Assembly: GCF_039602135.1 (NCBI RefSeq)
Contig: NZ_CP125942.1
Location: 682,001 to 746,000 of the forward strand
Source: Glutamicibacter sp. B1
Lineage (GTDB): Bacteria; Actinomycetota; Actinomycetes; Actinomycetales; Micrococcaceae
Direction of reading: 5' to 3'
Length of the DNA: 64,000 nt
The notes under the pieces are model-generated. The model had not been told where the DNA came from. It saw nothing but the letters and a program-made list of their open reading frames with translations, and made no database searches. Positions 22,001 through 30,621 of the stretch are shown piece after piece (within the stretch, counting starts at the first letter, position 1; every line of letters starts with the position of its first letter). The position numbers were made by a program, and so were the translations under genes.

Positions 22001-22132
22001 AAGATCTTGCCGCCCGTGTCACGGTTCTCGAAAGATATGAATCATAGCGAAAAGAAGCGCCGCGTGATCGAGAAGCTGACGGTGTTCTTTGAACGCTTTT
22101 TCGGCCTAGCGACAAGAGGTAAAAACGACTGA
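19088..22132 (+). CDS. hsdR: Type I restriction-modification system, endonuclease/translocase subunit
   Basis: The ATG at 19088 follows GGAGGAGG and overlaps the previous stop. The 1014-residue protein has an N-terminal PD-(D/E)xK nuclease with HIELKRRG at about 172-178. The superfamily 2 translocase follows: Walker A HTTGSGKT near 330, DECH box at about 431, and FTGTPI as motif III. The C-terminal helical part binds HsdM. It cuts unmodified DNA after translocation. The stop overlaps the first RT gene by one base (TGATG), which is unusual: the hsd operon simply continues into the RT genes. Confidence 0.95.
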   Translation: MIEAQARKYEPIAVSNESTVVSVYDADPSKETSYQSESQLEREFIHRLEGQAYEYVELTSEEHLVANLRAQLEALNRFTFSDEEWQRFFKERIASTGDGIVDKTVRIQEDHVQLLTRDDGTTKNITLLDKQNIHNNRLQVINQYAVDCGEGGASFSNRYDVTVLVNGLPMVHIELKRRGVPIREAFNQIDRYQRDSFWAGSGLFEYVQLFVISNGTQTKYYSNTTRRQHVADATGAKKKSKTSNSFEFTSWWADAQNMPILDLTAFGKTFFAKHTLLNILTRYCVLTSDRLLLVMRPYQIVATEKILQKIDISTNYKKLGAVDAGGYVWHTTGSGKTLTSFKTAQLASRLENVNKVLFVVDRKDLDYQTMKEYDRFEKGSANSNTSTAVLKRQLEDPSKKIIITTIQKLSTFIAKNKGHEIYSGHIVLIFDECHRSQFGDMHTAITKAFKRYNLFGFTGTPIFAENSGSGGNPQLKTTAQAFGEKLHTYTIKDAITDQNVLPFRIDYVNTMKVGSVIDKQVSAIDTENALLSPVRVSQVVSYILEHFDQKTKRAVGYALGEKRVRGFNSLFATASITAARTYYNEFKRQQAELTPDRRLKIATIFSYAPNPDSEDGVLEEEGFETENLSGDARSFLESAIADYNQMFGTSYDTSSDSFQNYYKDLSLRLKNRDLDMAIVVNMFLTGFDATTMNTLWVDKNLRSHGLIQAYSRTNRILNSVKTYGNIVNFRDLEEATNDAIALFGNKDAAGIVLLKPYREYYGEYAQKVSDLLEKFVPGQVIESESGQNEFIKLYGEILRLKNILTSFDEFAGNEVLTERQSQDYQSVYLDLWNDRKKRETGEKEQITADLVFEIELIKQVEINVDYILLLVQQYREERGDGDDKELRAGISRAIDSSPSLRNKKDLIENFVDSVSVNGSVQDEWTAYVYKQRECELEEIIASENLKREQTLGFVDLAFADGLLRTSGTEVTKILPPVSRFSKDMNHSEKKRRVIEKLTVFFERFFGLATRGKND

Positions 22133-23520
22133 TGAGCAAATATCCGTATTCGCTCCGCAACTTTACTGCACTTGCAGAACGAGAATCTCGGCGTGGAAAA
22201 GATATTTCCCACGTGGTTCCGTCTACTAAGCGCACAGTAGCAGCCCTCCGCGAACTCCGTGAAGCATACAAACTCGAGATTAAGGATCTGACTTTAGACA
22301 GCCCGGAGAGACTTGCCGCCCGCGAGAGGTATCAAGAAAAAAGACTTGACCTGCGAAAAAGTCTCGACAGCGTTCTCGAAGAATCCCTTCAGAACGCTCT
22401 GAACCATTTCCAATCTGCATTATCCAACCGTTCTTTCGAATGGGGGCTAGAAAATGGAGTGCTACTCGGCGAGCGCCAAACGTATCGGATAAGTTCCAGC
22501 CTTGATGTAGTGTTTCCGGGCCGAGAAGCTGCCACAATACTACGTGAGGCTAGTGGAACCCACATGGTAGGCAGAAACAGCATTGTTCGTGCCCTAAAAC
22601 ATTCATTGATGAAGCGATATGCCCATGCTGTCTATCGTCTCGATATCAGGAGTTTCTTTGATTCCATCCCGCACAAGAAGCTCCTGAACAGAATCGCTGA
22701 AGTTCGGAGCCTTGATCGAATCACGGGCGAACTTGTTGAGCGACTCCTGCATGAATATCAGTTATTGAAGGGCGAACCGATAGGCATCCCTCAAGGAGTA
22801 GGGGTCAGCTCTCCGCTGGCAGAACTTTATTTGAGCGATTTTGATCGCGCCATACGGTCATTTCCGGGCGTACTTTTTTATGCGCGTTATGTTGACGACA
22901 TAATCGTAGTTTTAGAGGGAGAAGAAGCCTGCAATCAGGTCGCTAGTAAGATCGATCTTCTTCTTTCCGAACTGGATCTTGAAGTTAATAAGTCAGACGA
23001 CAAGTTTGCGAAGATTGTTGCCGACAGTAATGGGGACTATTTAGAAGATGAGTCTGTCGAATACCTGGGGTACAAATTTATACGATCTAACGGCCGGCTT
23101 GTCATTGGCTTGACAGACAGGCGATCGAAAAGACGTAAGAATCGGTTAAATACTGCCTTTGAACATTGGCTCTCCAAAAACCCAACCCGAAAGACTGCAA
23201 ATTCGGGCGATGAGGGAATCCTTGTCGATCGTGTCAGATTCCTTGCAGGCAACACGTCGCTTAAGAACTCAAAAGACAATGTCGCTGTCGGCATCTACTT
23301 TTCGAACAGCTCACTGGATTCGGATGCCCAAGAGCTTAAAGATCTCGACGAGTTACTATCAAACTTGATTAAAACCAATAGATCACGAATGTCACCCCTG
23401 CTTCTGAAGCGGCTTCGTGCAGTATCATTTGTTCGTTCATTCCGCGAACGTACTTTTATTCGTTTTAGGCAGAAGCGCCTGGAACAAGTCGTCCAGTGCT
23501 GGAAGGCGGAACAATCGTGA
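22132..23520 (+). CDS. drt3a: Defence reverse transcriptase, Drt3a-like (first RT of a DRT3 module)
   Basis: A 462-residue reverse transcriptase. Motif A is YRLDIRSFFDSI with Asp 171, motif B is GIPQGVGVSSPLAELYL, motif C is ARYVDDIIVV with Asp 255 and 256, and motif D includes EYLGYKF. All catalytic residues are present. There is no maturase domain, intron RNA, integrase or retron msr/msd around it, which points to the 'unknown group' RTs of phage defence. Two tandem, unlike RTs are the hallmark of type 3 DRT systems (UG3 plus UG8), and this one fits the smaller first partner. Base composition is visibly more AT-rich than the flanks. The subtype rests on architecture and memory, not on a search. 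Confidence 0.75.
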   Translation: MSKYPYSLRNFTALAERESRRGKDISHVVPSTKRTVAALRELREAYKLEIKDLTLDSPERLAARERYQEKRLDLRKSLDSVLEESLQNALNHFQSALSNRSFEWGLENGVLLGERQTYRISSSLDVVFPGREAATILREASGTHMVGRNSIVRALKHSLMKRYAHAVYRLDIRSFFDSIPHKKLLNRIAEVRSLDRITGELVERLLHEYQLLKGEPIGIPQGVGVSSPLAELYLSDFDRAIRSFPGVLFYARYVDDIIVVLEGEEACNQVASKIDLLLSELDLEVNKSDDKFAKIVADSNGDYLEDESVEYLGYKFIRSNGRLVIGLTDRRSKRRKNRLNTAFEHWLSKNPTRKTANSGDEGILVDRVRFLAGNTSLKNSKDNVAVGIYFSNSSLDSDAQELKDLDELLSNLIKTNRSRMSPLLLKRLRAVSFVRSFRERTFIRFRQKRLEQVVQCWKAEQS

Positions 23521-25554
23521 AATACCAGCGTGCAAAACGCGACCCGCTCCGTGCACTGACCTCAGAGATGCTCCCGCATGAAGTCCCATTACCTTTCAGT
23601 GCAGCAGGCCTGTACCGTTTTCTCAAACGTCTTAAATTTGAGTGGATTTCGGGAAGAACAATTCACGGTCAACGCTAGACGCTTGGGTGAAGCGGAGCGA
23701 GTATGGCTGAGATTGATCTTTGATGGTGTCGAACTTGATGAAGTTGTTCTGGATGATGGTCGGATACGATTTGGTCGAGCAAAGCAGAGTCTCACGAGGC
23801 GACTTTTGCACCCATACAAGTTCCGTGCTCGACGAAACAACGGGAAGCTTCGTGAAATCACGGTTCCGCACCCCCAGTCCATGCTCGGCATGGCCTATTT
23901 CATTGATAAGTATCGAGACAGTATCCTTTACTTCACGAACCGAAGCAGTTACTCAATACGACATCCCCATCGGACAGCGCGAGTTCAAGCACGCCGTGAT
24001 AAAGCGTTTCTACGCGAGCTAGATTCGGAGGACTACGGACTCGAACAGTTTGGCCTTGAATACGACATAGTCACGTCATATTTTGCCTATAAGCGTTATA
24101 ACAACATCAATCGGTTCTACTCGTCACCCGAGTTTCGGGCTTGCGAACGTAAGTACCCATTGTTAATGCGTGCGGACATATCAAAGTGCTTCGATAGCAT
24201 CTACACGCATACAGTTGCATGGGTTTCGAATGGTCGAACTGCCAGCAAAATAGAGAAACGTGAGTCTACCAACGCTACCTTCGGCGGCTCTTTTGACCGC
24301 TACATGCAGTACTTGAACTATGCGGAAACAAGTGGGATCGTGATCGGTCCCGAGTTCTCACGCATATTCGCAGAGATCATCCTTCAGGAAGTTGATGTAC
24401 GAGTTGAGTGTGAACTTGAAAAGGGAGATCTCAAGCACGGTCAAGATTATGAGATCATGCGCTACGTTGATGACTACTTCGTGTTCCTCGCTGACTCATC
24501 GAACAGTGAGCGAGTAGAGAATGTCCTTTCGAGGCACCTAGCACATTTCAAATTGCACCTTAATGATCAAAAACAAGAGAGTCTCGAAACTCCTCTGAAA
24601 TCGCACATGTCAATTGCAAAGCTCTCAGTACGTGAAGGCCTTAGCGCGAGAACAAAGTGCGAGATCGAGACGGAGCCGGATAATAAGGCAGACCTATTCT
24701 TCTCTGCCCATAAAGCCATCATTGATTACAAGGCGATCTTGACAGATACAGAAAGACAACACGGCGAGCTGGCAAACTCTTATCTGTATGAACTGAGTAG
24801 GCGAGCAGAAAAGACGTTGTGCACTTATGGAGAGCATCTGGATGCTCTCGTTGAAGAGGGCGACTTGCGAAAGATCAAGTCAGCGCACAGTGCACTAATT
24901 AGTTACTTGGTCGCGGTCCTAGACGTGGCTGTGTTTGTCTACTCGGGCTCTCCGTCGGTCTCACATAGCCTAAAGCTATCAAGACTCATCGCAACAAGCT
25001 TAAGAGAACTTGAAGCCCGGAGCGTTGGCCACATTGAGATGCAGATTTTCAGGAGTAAGGTTCGTAGGGAGATAATTGCTCAGTTGTCTGCCGTACGTGA
25101 CCAGACAAGTTTTGGACCGCACACATTGAATCTGGTGGACTGTCTTTTCTATCTCGACCCAGAGACCAATGGCGCAACATTGCGACAGATTCTCAAACAA
25201 CGTGGTGCTACAACGGATTCCCTCGATGCATTCGCTTTGCTTACTATGTTGCGGTGCTGTGGCGATCGTGAATCTACTAAGGGTCTGAAAGCCGAACTTC
25301 TCTCTAGAGCTAAAGTTATTGTGGAGGCAGGTAAGACTGATCCTGATTTTGAGACTGAACGGGCAATTCTCCTGCTCGCTCTTCCGGACTGTCCTACTGC
25401 TTCTCCGGAAGAAGTCGGTGAGGTGACGGGTTTGACTGTTTCCGAAATTAAAGCGCTCCGAAATTCAAATGGGCCAAATATGCTCTTTGCATGGAACGCA
25501 AGCGACCACTATTACGAGAGGCTTCAATTGAAATCCTCTCAAATGGTATATTAG
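23517..25554 (+). CDS. drt3b: Defence reverse transcriptase, Drt3b-like, with an apparent N-terminal frameshift
   Basis: Translation should start at the GTG (23517) overlapping the drt3a stop, with GGAAGGCGGAA upstream. That frame gives RALTSEMLPHEVPLPFS, typical of the N-terminus of UG-group RTs, but stops at 23678. The rest (ATG 23578 onward, 658 codons) is in another frame. It has the usual PHPQSMLGMAYFIDKY-type region, motif A ADISKCFDSIY, and motif C MRYVDDYFVFL at about 24457-24489. Removing one base near AAATTT at 23634-23639 would join them as FLKRLNLSGFREEQF. This may be a real mutation, programmed +1 shifting or a read error. The long C-terminal helical region is intact. Confidence 0.7.
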
Positions 25555-25690
25555 GCATGCAGCCACGATGCACCTAAGTTTACTCACACGGAACAATCTT
25601 GGTGGGTAGGCTCACACACTGGCGCGAGAGGGACGAGCATCGTCGAATCCCTTGCAATTACCCAGCCTCGGCTGGGTAATTGCATTTTTG
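25555..25690 (+). ncRNA. Candidate DRT3 non-coding RNA with ACACAC tract
   Basis: This 136-bp segment follows the second RT directly and ends in a strong terminator. ACGATGC (25565-25571) pairs with GCATCGT (25637-25643), closing a large domain. A competing local hairpin, GACGA-gca-TCGTC, lies within 25631-25644. An open CACACAC tract (25613-25619) lies between the two arms, with a second CACAC at 25585-25589. Type 3 DRT systems carry an ncRNA, and I recall reports that an ACACAC stretch in it is the template for GT-repeat synthesis by Drt3a. The pairing and tract are visible; identity and borders are inferred. Confidence 0.55.
25654..25689 (+). terminator. Terminator of the defence operon / ncRNA
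   Basis: GCAATTACCCAGC pairs perfectly with GCTGGGTAATTGC around a CTCG-type loop, followed by ATTTTT. The 13-bp stem ends the hsd-RT transcription unit. Confidence 0.9.
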
Positions 25691-25953
25691 CCGACATTAT
25701 CAGTCAAACTCAAACTAGCCCTTCTATCCTTAAGTGTGCTGAGGTTCTAAGCGTGAGCAATTGAGGGTATAAGTGCTAAAAAAGTGTATAGGTGACGCGC
25801 CGAACTGGGCTCATCGACGCCCGCCCCACCCTTTTCGGACTCCATTTCCGTCATTTCAATTTAAATTCTGGTCGTAAATTGCGGCCCGATGGGTTCTGGC
25901 CTGGGACTGTCAGCCTAACGATGTCTAGCAGAAACTTTCGGTAGTGAATGAAT
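25691..25953. other. Gene-free spacer between defence operon and IS3 remnant
   Basis: No open frame of interest and no convincing RNA motif is seen. The segment is relatively AT-rich and marks the border between the operon and the insertion-sequence region. Confidence 0.6.
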
Positions 25954-25985
25954 GGGTCTGCTGAAGGTTTGGTCGACACCAAGAT

Positions 25986-26820
25986 TTACGCTGCCAGAGC
26001 GACAGACTCGATCATTCTAGCCTCGAATTAGATCGGGGTCATTTTCCCCAAACCTCGTTGCTTGCGCTAGCGGTGATACTTCCCCTCCAGCCATCCAATA
26101 ATGGCCAGGCGAAGTTGTTGGCGGGAGGACCACCAACGGCGGTCCAGCACGTTCTTCTGCGGCAGGCTGAAGAACGACTCCATGGCTGCATTGTCACCGG
26201 CTGCCCCGACCCTGCCCATCGAACCGACTAGCCCGTGACGCTCCAAGGCTTGAGTGAAGCTCTTTGACCGGAACTGGCTGCCACGGTCACTGTGGACCCT
26301 AACTCCGCTCGGGTGGCCACGGTGCGCTACAGCCATCTCCAGAGCATTGACCGCCAGGTGGGCCTTCATCCTCGAATCCATTGAATACCCCACGATTCTG
26401 TTGCTGAACACGTCCCTAATCGCGCACAGGTACAGCTTTCCTTCGCCCGTGTGGTGCTCGGTAATATCGGTCAGCCACAACTGGTTAGGCTGATCAGCGG
26501 TGAAATTCCGCCGCACCAAGTCATCATGCACCGGCGGACCGGCCGGAACGTGCTTACGTTGGCGTTGGCTGATCACCGAGCGGATCCCTGCCTTGCGGCA
26601 TAACCGCCAGACCCCGGCGCTCGGAAATTTGGTAGCCGGCGTCTTCCAAGTCATCAGCCAGCACACGGTACCCGCCCTCGGGATCTTCCTCGTGAAGCTC
26701 ATGCAGCTTGCCAATCAACTCCAGCTCTTCGATTTCCCGGGCAGAGACAGGGCTCTTCAACCACTTGTAATACGCCTGGGTGCTGAATCCCAAGACCCGA
26801 CACGCCACTGCCACTGCCAC
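25986..26820 (-). pseudogene. IS3-family transposase orfB, degraded
   Basis: The N-terminal part (26820-26554, ACRVLGFSTQAYYKWLKSP) and the catalytic part (up to about 26640 and on to 26067) are in different frames, joined near 26620-26640. The DDE residues are still there: WLTDITEH, VHSDRGSQF and DNAAMESFF. After GWLEGKYHR there are a TAG and later a TAA inside RKQRGLGKMTPI-FEAR. One frameshift and two stops make it inactive. Confidence 0.85.
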
Positions 26821-26875
26821 TTCGAATATGTTTCCTGCCTGTTCTAGCGGCTAATTCTTGATTGATGCGGGCCCA

Positions 26876-27166
26876 TTACTTTGGGGAACGAATATGCGAC
26901 TGGGAAAGGTAGGCCGCGGCCTTGCGCAGCACCTCGTTCTCCATTTCGAGCTCCCGGATGCGTTTGAGCGCTTGAGACATTTCTTTGCGTTCGTCAGCAT
27001 CAGAGGATGGGGTCATTCCGTGGGATTGGTAGCGGGCATCGCGGACCCACGTTTACAGCGCGGTCTTTGAGACTCCCAGATCCGCAGCGGCTTGCTTCTG
27101 GGATATCCCCGATTCGACGAGAGCGACGGCGTCCTTCTTGAATTCTTCGGTGAAGATTCTTGGCAT
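26876..27166 (-). pseudogene. IS3-family transposase orfA, interrupted by a stop
   Basis: Starts MPRIFTEEFKKDAVALVESG with a helix-turn-helix (SQKQAAADLGVSKTAL), followed by an in-frame TAA and then TWVRDARYQSHGM to LRKAAAYLSQSHIRSPK. It is otherwise a normal 96-codon orfA with a C-terminal leucine-zipper region. Confidence 0.85.
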
Positions 27167-27243
27167 GGTTTTTGTTCCTCCGTTTGAGCATAACCATAGA
27201 CGGGTTATGCGGTCGAAGTGTCAACCAAACCTACAGCAGACCC

Positions 27244-28940
27244 GAAACTCGCGTACCTCGACGGTTACGAACAAGCCATCCAACATGGTGAAATTGGCAG
27301 CTACCTGCGCTCCAACGGGATCTACTCCTCACAGATCGCTGAATGGCGCAAGCTACGCGACGCAGGCATCCTGGACGAAAATTCCACCACAATCACCGGC
27401 CAGTCCTCCCGGAGCGCCAAGAGTAAGATCAGCAAAGAACAAGCTGAAATCGCACAGCTCAAAAGGCAGTTAGCGGCGCCACGATGGCCCGCCACACTCG
27501 TGCGCAACGATTCCCAACAAGATCAGTGGACGCGCCTCGTCCAGCACCACCGAACAAACTCACCGCCGCTGAGGAAACAACGATTCTTGAAGCGTTGAAC
27601 AAAGATCGGTTCGTGGATCAGGCCCCGGAGCAGATCTATGCGGTACTGCTGAGTGAAGGAACGTATTTGTGTTCAGTGTCCACGATGTATCGGTTGTTGC
27701 GCCGGGAGAAGCAAGTTCAAGAGAGCCGGCGTCAAGCACGTCATCCTGCCCGAAAAGTCCCTGAGCTGGTGGCGTATCAGCCGGGTGAAGTGTTTTCTTG
27801 GGACATTACGAAACTCGCTGGTCCGGCTAAGGGAACCTATTTTGATGCGTACGTGATGATTGATATTTACTCCCGCTACATTGTTGACTGCGAAGTGCAC
27901 GCCAGGGAGTCGGGATTGTTGGCTGAATCGTTCATGAAAAACGTCTTTATCCAGCATCAAGTGCCGCAGATCGTCCATGCTGACCGAGGCACGAGCATGA
28001 CTTCGAAACCAGTAGCGTCGTTGCTTTCTGATTTGGATGTATTGCGGTCGCATTCACGGCCGAAAGTCAGTAATGACAACCCTTATTCCGAATCGTGGTT
28101 TAAGACCTTGAAGTATATGCCGGTGTTTCCTGAACGGTTTGGTTCGTTGGAGCACGCACGGGATTTCATGGGCAGGTTTGTCCAGGCGTATAACACTGAG
28201 CATCGTCATTCTGGGTTGGGTTTTCATACGCCTGCGGACGTGCATTTCGGGATGACTGGGCACATGGATGATCAGCGTTTAGCTGCGTGCCGAATAGGGC
28301 GAAATGGTACGCCCGTTCCGGCGACCGGGTACCGAGCGATTCTTAGGACCTGGTATTTCAATTCCTGCTAGAAGGTACCGCTGATGATGTGAACTTTGGT
28401 GCGTTAGGAGTCCATGAGGATCGCATCCGACCAACCCAACCACGTGGCCATCTAGCAGTCGGGCGTCGCACACAATGCGGTAGTTTCGTCGCTGCTGAAG
28501 GACGGCGAATCCTCGTGTCCGCACAACCTGGGAATCAGGGAATCATCGGGTCATCCGTCGATTGAAACTTGGGTAGCATCTCCGCGGCGCTTTCGGAATG
28601 GCAACGAGCTGCCACGCTGACAAATAAACCGGGTGTGCCACGGCCTTCTTTTTTTCAGCAAGTGAAGTTCCCGTTGACAGATTTGAGGCCGAAAGCTGGT
28701 TGAAGGATCCGCCTTGGAGCAGCGACAGTGGCGAACAGTACCAGGTTGGAAGAACAGTGGTTTCACATTGTAAGAATGGCAGTACCTTCAAGGATTATTC
28801 TGCACTGCGTTGGAGGCAGCGTGGGCTGAGCATCCTGAACGGTTTGGGAGGAACCGGTTACCGAAGAAAATGATGTTGCCTCAAGCGGCGTGGATTAATG
28901 AACCAAACATGCAGGAAGAAGGAAAGAAAATGGCCGTCTA
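27244..28940 (+). mobile_element. Second IS3-like element, truncated, deleted and interrupted
   Basis: The orfA part (27250-27470: LAYLDGYEQAIQHGEIGSYL, then SQIAEWRKLRDAGILDE) lost its 5' end to the neighbouring IS. OrfA and orfB are fused by an internal deletion near 27480. OrfB (27560-28290) keeps DDE stretches WDITKL, VHADRGTSM and NDNPYSESWFKTLKY. Its C-terminus is cut at about 28284, and its missing tail (LEAAWAEHPERFGRN to the stop at 28940) resumes at about 28799. So about 0.5 kb was inserted in it. Non-functional. Confidence 0.75.
28285..28798 (-). other. Insert within the second IS, possible DDE transposase fragment
   Basis: This block separates the body and tail of the IS3-like orfB. 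On the minus strand, 28524-28279 reads NYRIVCDARLLDGHVVG, which resembles the core of IS5/harbinger-type DDE nucleases, but no full gene remains. It is a nested insertion remnant; the family is uncertain. Confidence 0.35.
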
Positions 28941-29501
28941 AGAGCAGATGGCCTCACTTGACTTGAAAAATTTCCGATGGAAGAACAGATCTCGCAACCC
29001 TGCTGAGCCCCCGGGAGCCGTAGCCGTCGGCTGTACAGCTATGCAAATGTCCGTACTGCACTCCCAAGGTAACTCGGCCTCCAAGTAGCCGATAAATGAA
29101 CCAAGCCGTATTGGTCATTTGAGAACAACATCCATCACGTTCGAGATACAGCGATTGGATAGGATCATAATCAAGCGCGTACTGGGTTACGCGTCACGGA
29201 ATATTGCTGCGTTGACGAATGCGGTGCTCACGGCGTTTCGTCGTTTTGGACTGGTGAAGATCCGTTCGAGTACGGAAGCGTTTCATGCCCAGCATAGGCC
29301 AATTCCTGAGGTTGTGAAGTTGGTGTAGATCACATGCTTAGAACGCAACGCTCCTGCATGAAGATGAAGTTCCATATGGTTTCTCCGGGGTAACTTTCAG
29401 AGAACTTTCCTGCTGTGTCTCAAGGGGCGAGCAGATACTGGGTAGCGAGAACGCCCCTATCCCAAGACTTCAAATGCTTTTGTCTGTTTGTCGCAGTTTT
29501 C
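28941..29501. other. Gene-poor stretch with a possible transposase tail
   Basis: The only suggestive piece is on the plus strand at about 29180-29328, with SRNIAALTNAVLTAFRRFGL, which looks like the C-terminus of a transposase but cannot be assigned. The rest shows no gene, repeat or RNA motif that I can support. Confidence 0.35.
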
Positions 29502-30587
29502 CTACATTAATTGCTTATGCCGTTGTACACATCTGGGGCACTTTTCAACATTTTCATGGTCTGTAATGGGGACAAACCAATATCCGCACAAACTTTTGAT
29601 AGCAGAGCCTTCGACTTGAGCGTTCACTATTCCATCTTTATAGGTATAGTGCGATCTGAGCCCGATTCGAAGGCCTAGTGGTTGGAAATCAAGGGGAAGT
29701 TCATGATTGGTTTCAAGCAGTTCAGCATTGTCGATTGCGCTCGGAGGAACGATGGCAGAGAAGGCATATGAATTCTCTACGTACGTCGTAGAAGTCCACG
29801 CCTCAGCATCGTCGTCTATTGCGGCCCGAGCGTACTGACCAGCCAAGTCCACGGAAGCAACCTCGGCTTCGTTGAGAATTGTTGCGGCAAGAAAGACTTC
29901 GTCTAACTCCGTAGCGCCTTCTTTGATTCGTCCGATTATTGATACAGAGAGGCTGCCGATAGGCTCACTCTCAGAAAATCTTGACGGCTTAGTAAACTCC
30001 ATTGTTACGGTTTTTCCTACATGACGCCTAGCTTCGGCTAGTAATGCCAAAGTGGAACAGTGTATTTGCAAATACCATGCATCCTGAGCTGTAATCTTTT
30101 CATCGATTTCCAGCAGAAGCTTGTCGGCCTTTGCTGGTAAAAACGAGCTCGGGCCATTGTTGCTCACTTGGTACATGAAGCTTTTATAGAAATCGCTATT
30201 GTCGCCATCCCGGCGAATCCCTGCCGCGCATAGCCAGGCTGAATCTGAAGAGACACTAGAATGATCTGTTACGGCGCCTCTCCATTGCTGGGTTTTCTGC
30301 TTCCACCAATGCGGATTCGAAAGACCTGAAATGCTTTCTAGCTTCGAGGGATCGTATTCAGAAGTGAAGTGATTGCTGAAGTGCCGGAGTAGAGGGTGCG
30401 ATAGCGCATTTAGTCGTGGAAACACTCGAACGTGACGCGCAAGTTGAGATTTAGAAATTTCATCTGCAAAGTGTTTGCTGACGAGGTTCCCGAGTGATGA
30501 GGCAGCCCTCTGGTGATCCGCATTGGTCCAACCAGAGGTCAAATCCTCAATCAAGCATCTAAGCGTTACACGTGGCTCCATGGTCAT
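29502..30587 (-). CDS. Unknown protein with C-terminal DUF3039-like zinc motif
   Basis: The 361-residue protein (an ATG two codons in is equally possible) has an N-terminal helical half and a middle part that I do not recognise. It ends with CGYWFVPITDHENVEKCPRC. That C-x3-W-x-P...C-x2-C arrangement resembles the C-terminus of the actinobacterial DUF3039 family and probably binds zinc. It starts 34 bp after an excisionase-like HTH gene and is surely its operon partner. In similar pairs the second gene is often a PIN toxin; here the partner is different. Base composition is AT-rich, in line with transfer. Confidence 0.55.
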   Translation of the reverse strand: MTMEPRVTLRCLIEDLTSGWTNADHQRAASSLGNLVSKHFADEISKSQLARHVRVFPRLNALSHPLLRHFSNHFTSEYDPSKLESISGLSNPHWWKQKTQQWRGAVTDHSSVSSDSAWLCAAGIRRDGDNSDFYKSFMYQVSNNGPSSFLPAKADKLLLEIDEKITAQDAWYLQIHCSTLALLAEARRHVGKTVTMEFTKPSRFSESEPIGSLSVSIIGRIKEGATELDEVFLAATILNEAEVASVDLAGQYARAAIDDDAEAWTSTTYVENSYAFSAIVPPSAIDNAELLETNHELPLDFQPLGLRIGLRSHYTYKDGIVNAQVEGSAIKSLCGYWFVPITDHENVEKCPRCVQRHKQLM

Positions 30588-30621
30588 TAATGTATCCTAG
30601 CTTGCTTTAGAGCAGGAAATA

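Larger units (their letters stand above)
25954..27243 (-). mobile_element. IS3-family element, inactive, with both terminal repeats
   Basis: The left end (25954-25979, starting GGGTCTGCTGAAGG) and the right end (27218-27243, ending CAGCAGACCC) are inverted repeats that match at 24 of 26 positions. The 1.29-kb body holds orfA and orfB on the minus strand, both broken. The right end lies inside another IS3-like element, whose orfA it has truncated. The outermost bases differ between the two ends. Confidence 0.8.

Noticed and set aside
22132-25554. Group II intron or retron origin of the RT genes
   Set aside because: No maturase or HNH domain, no intron domain V-like hairpin, no msr/msd upstream; two different RTs in tandem and coupling to hsdR speak for a DRT system.
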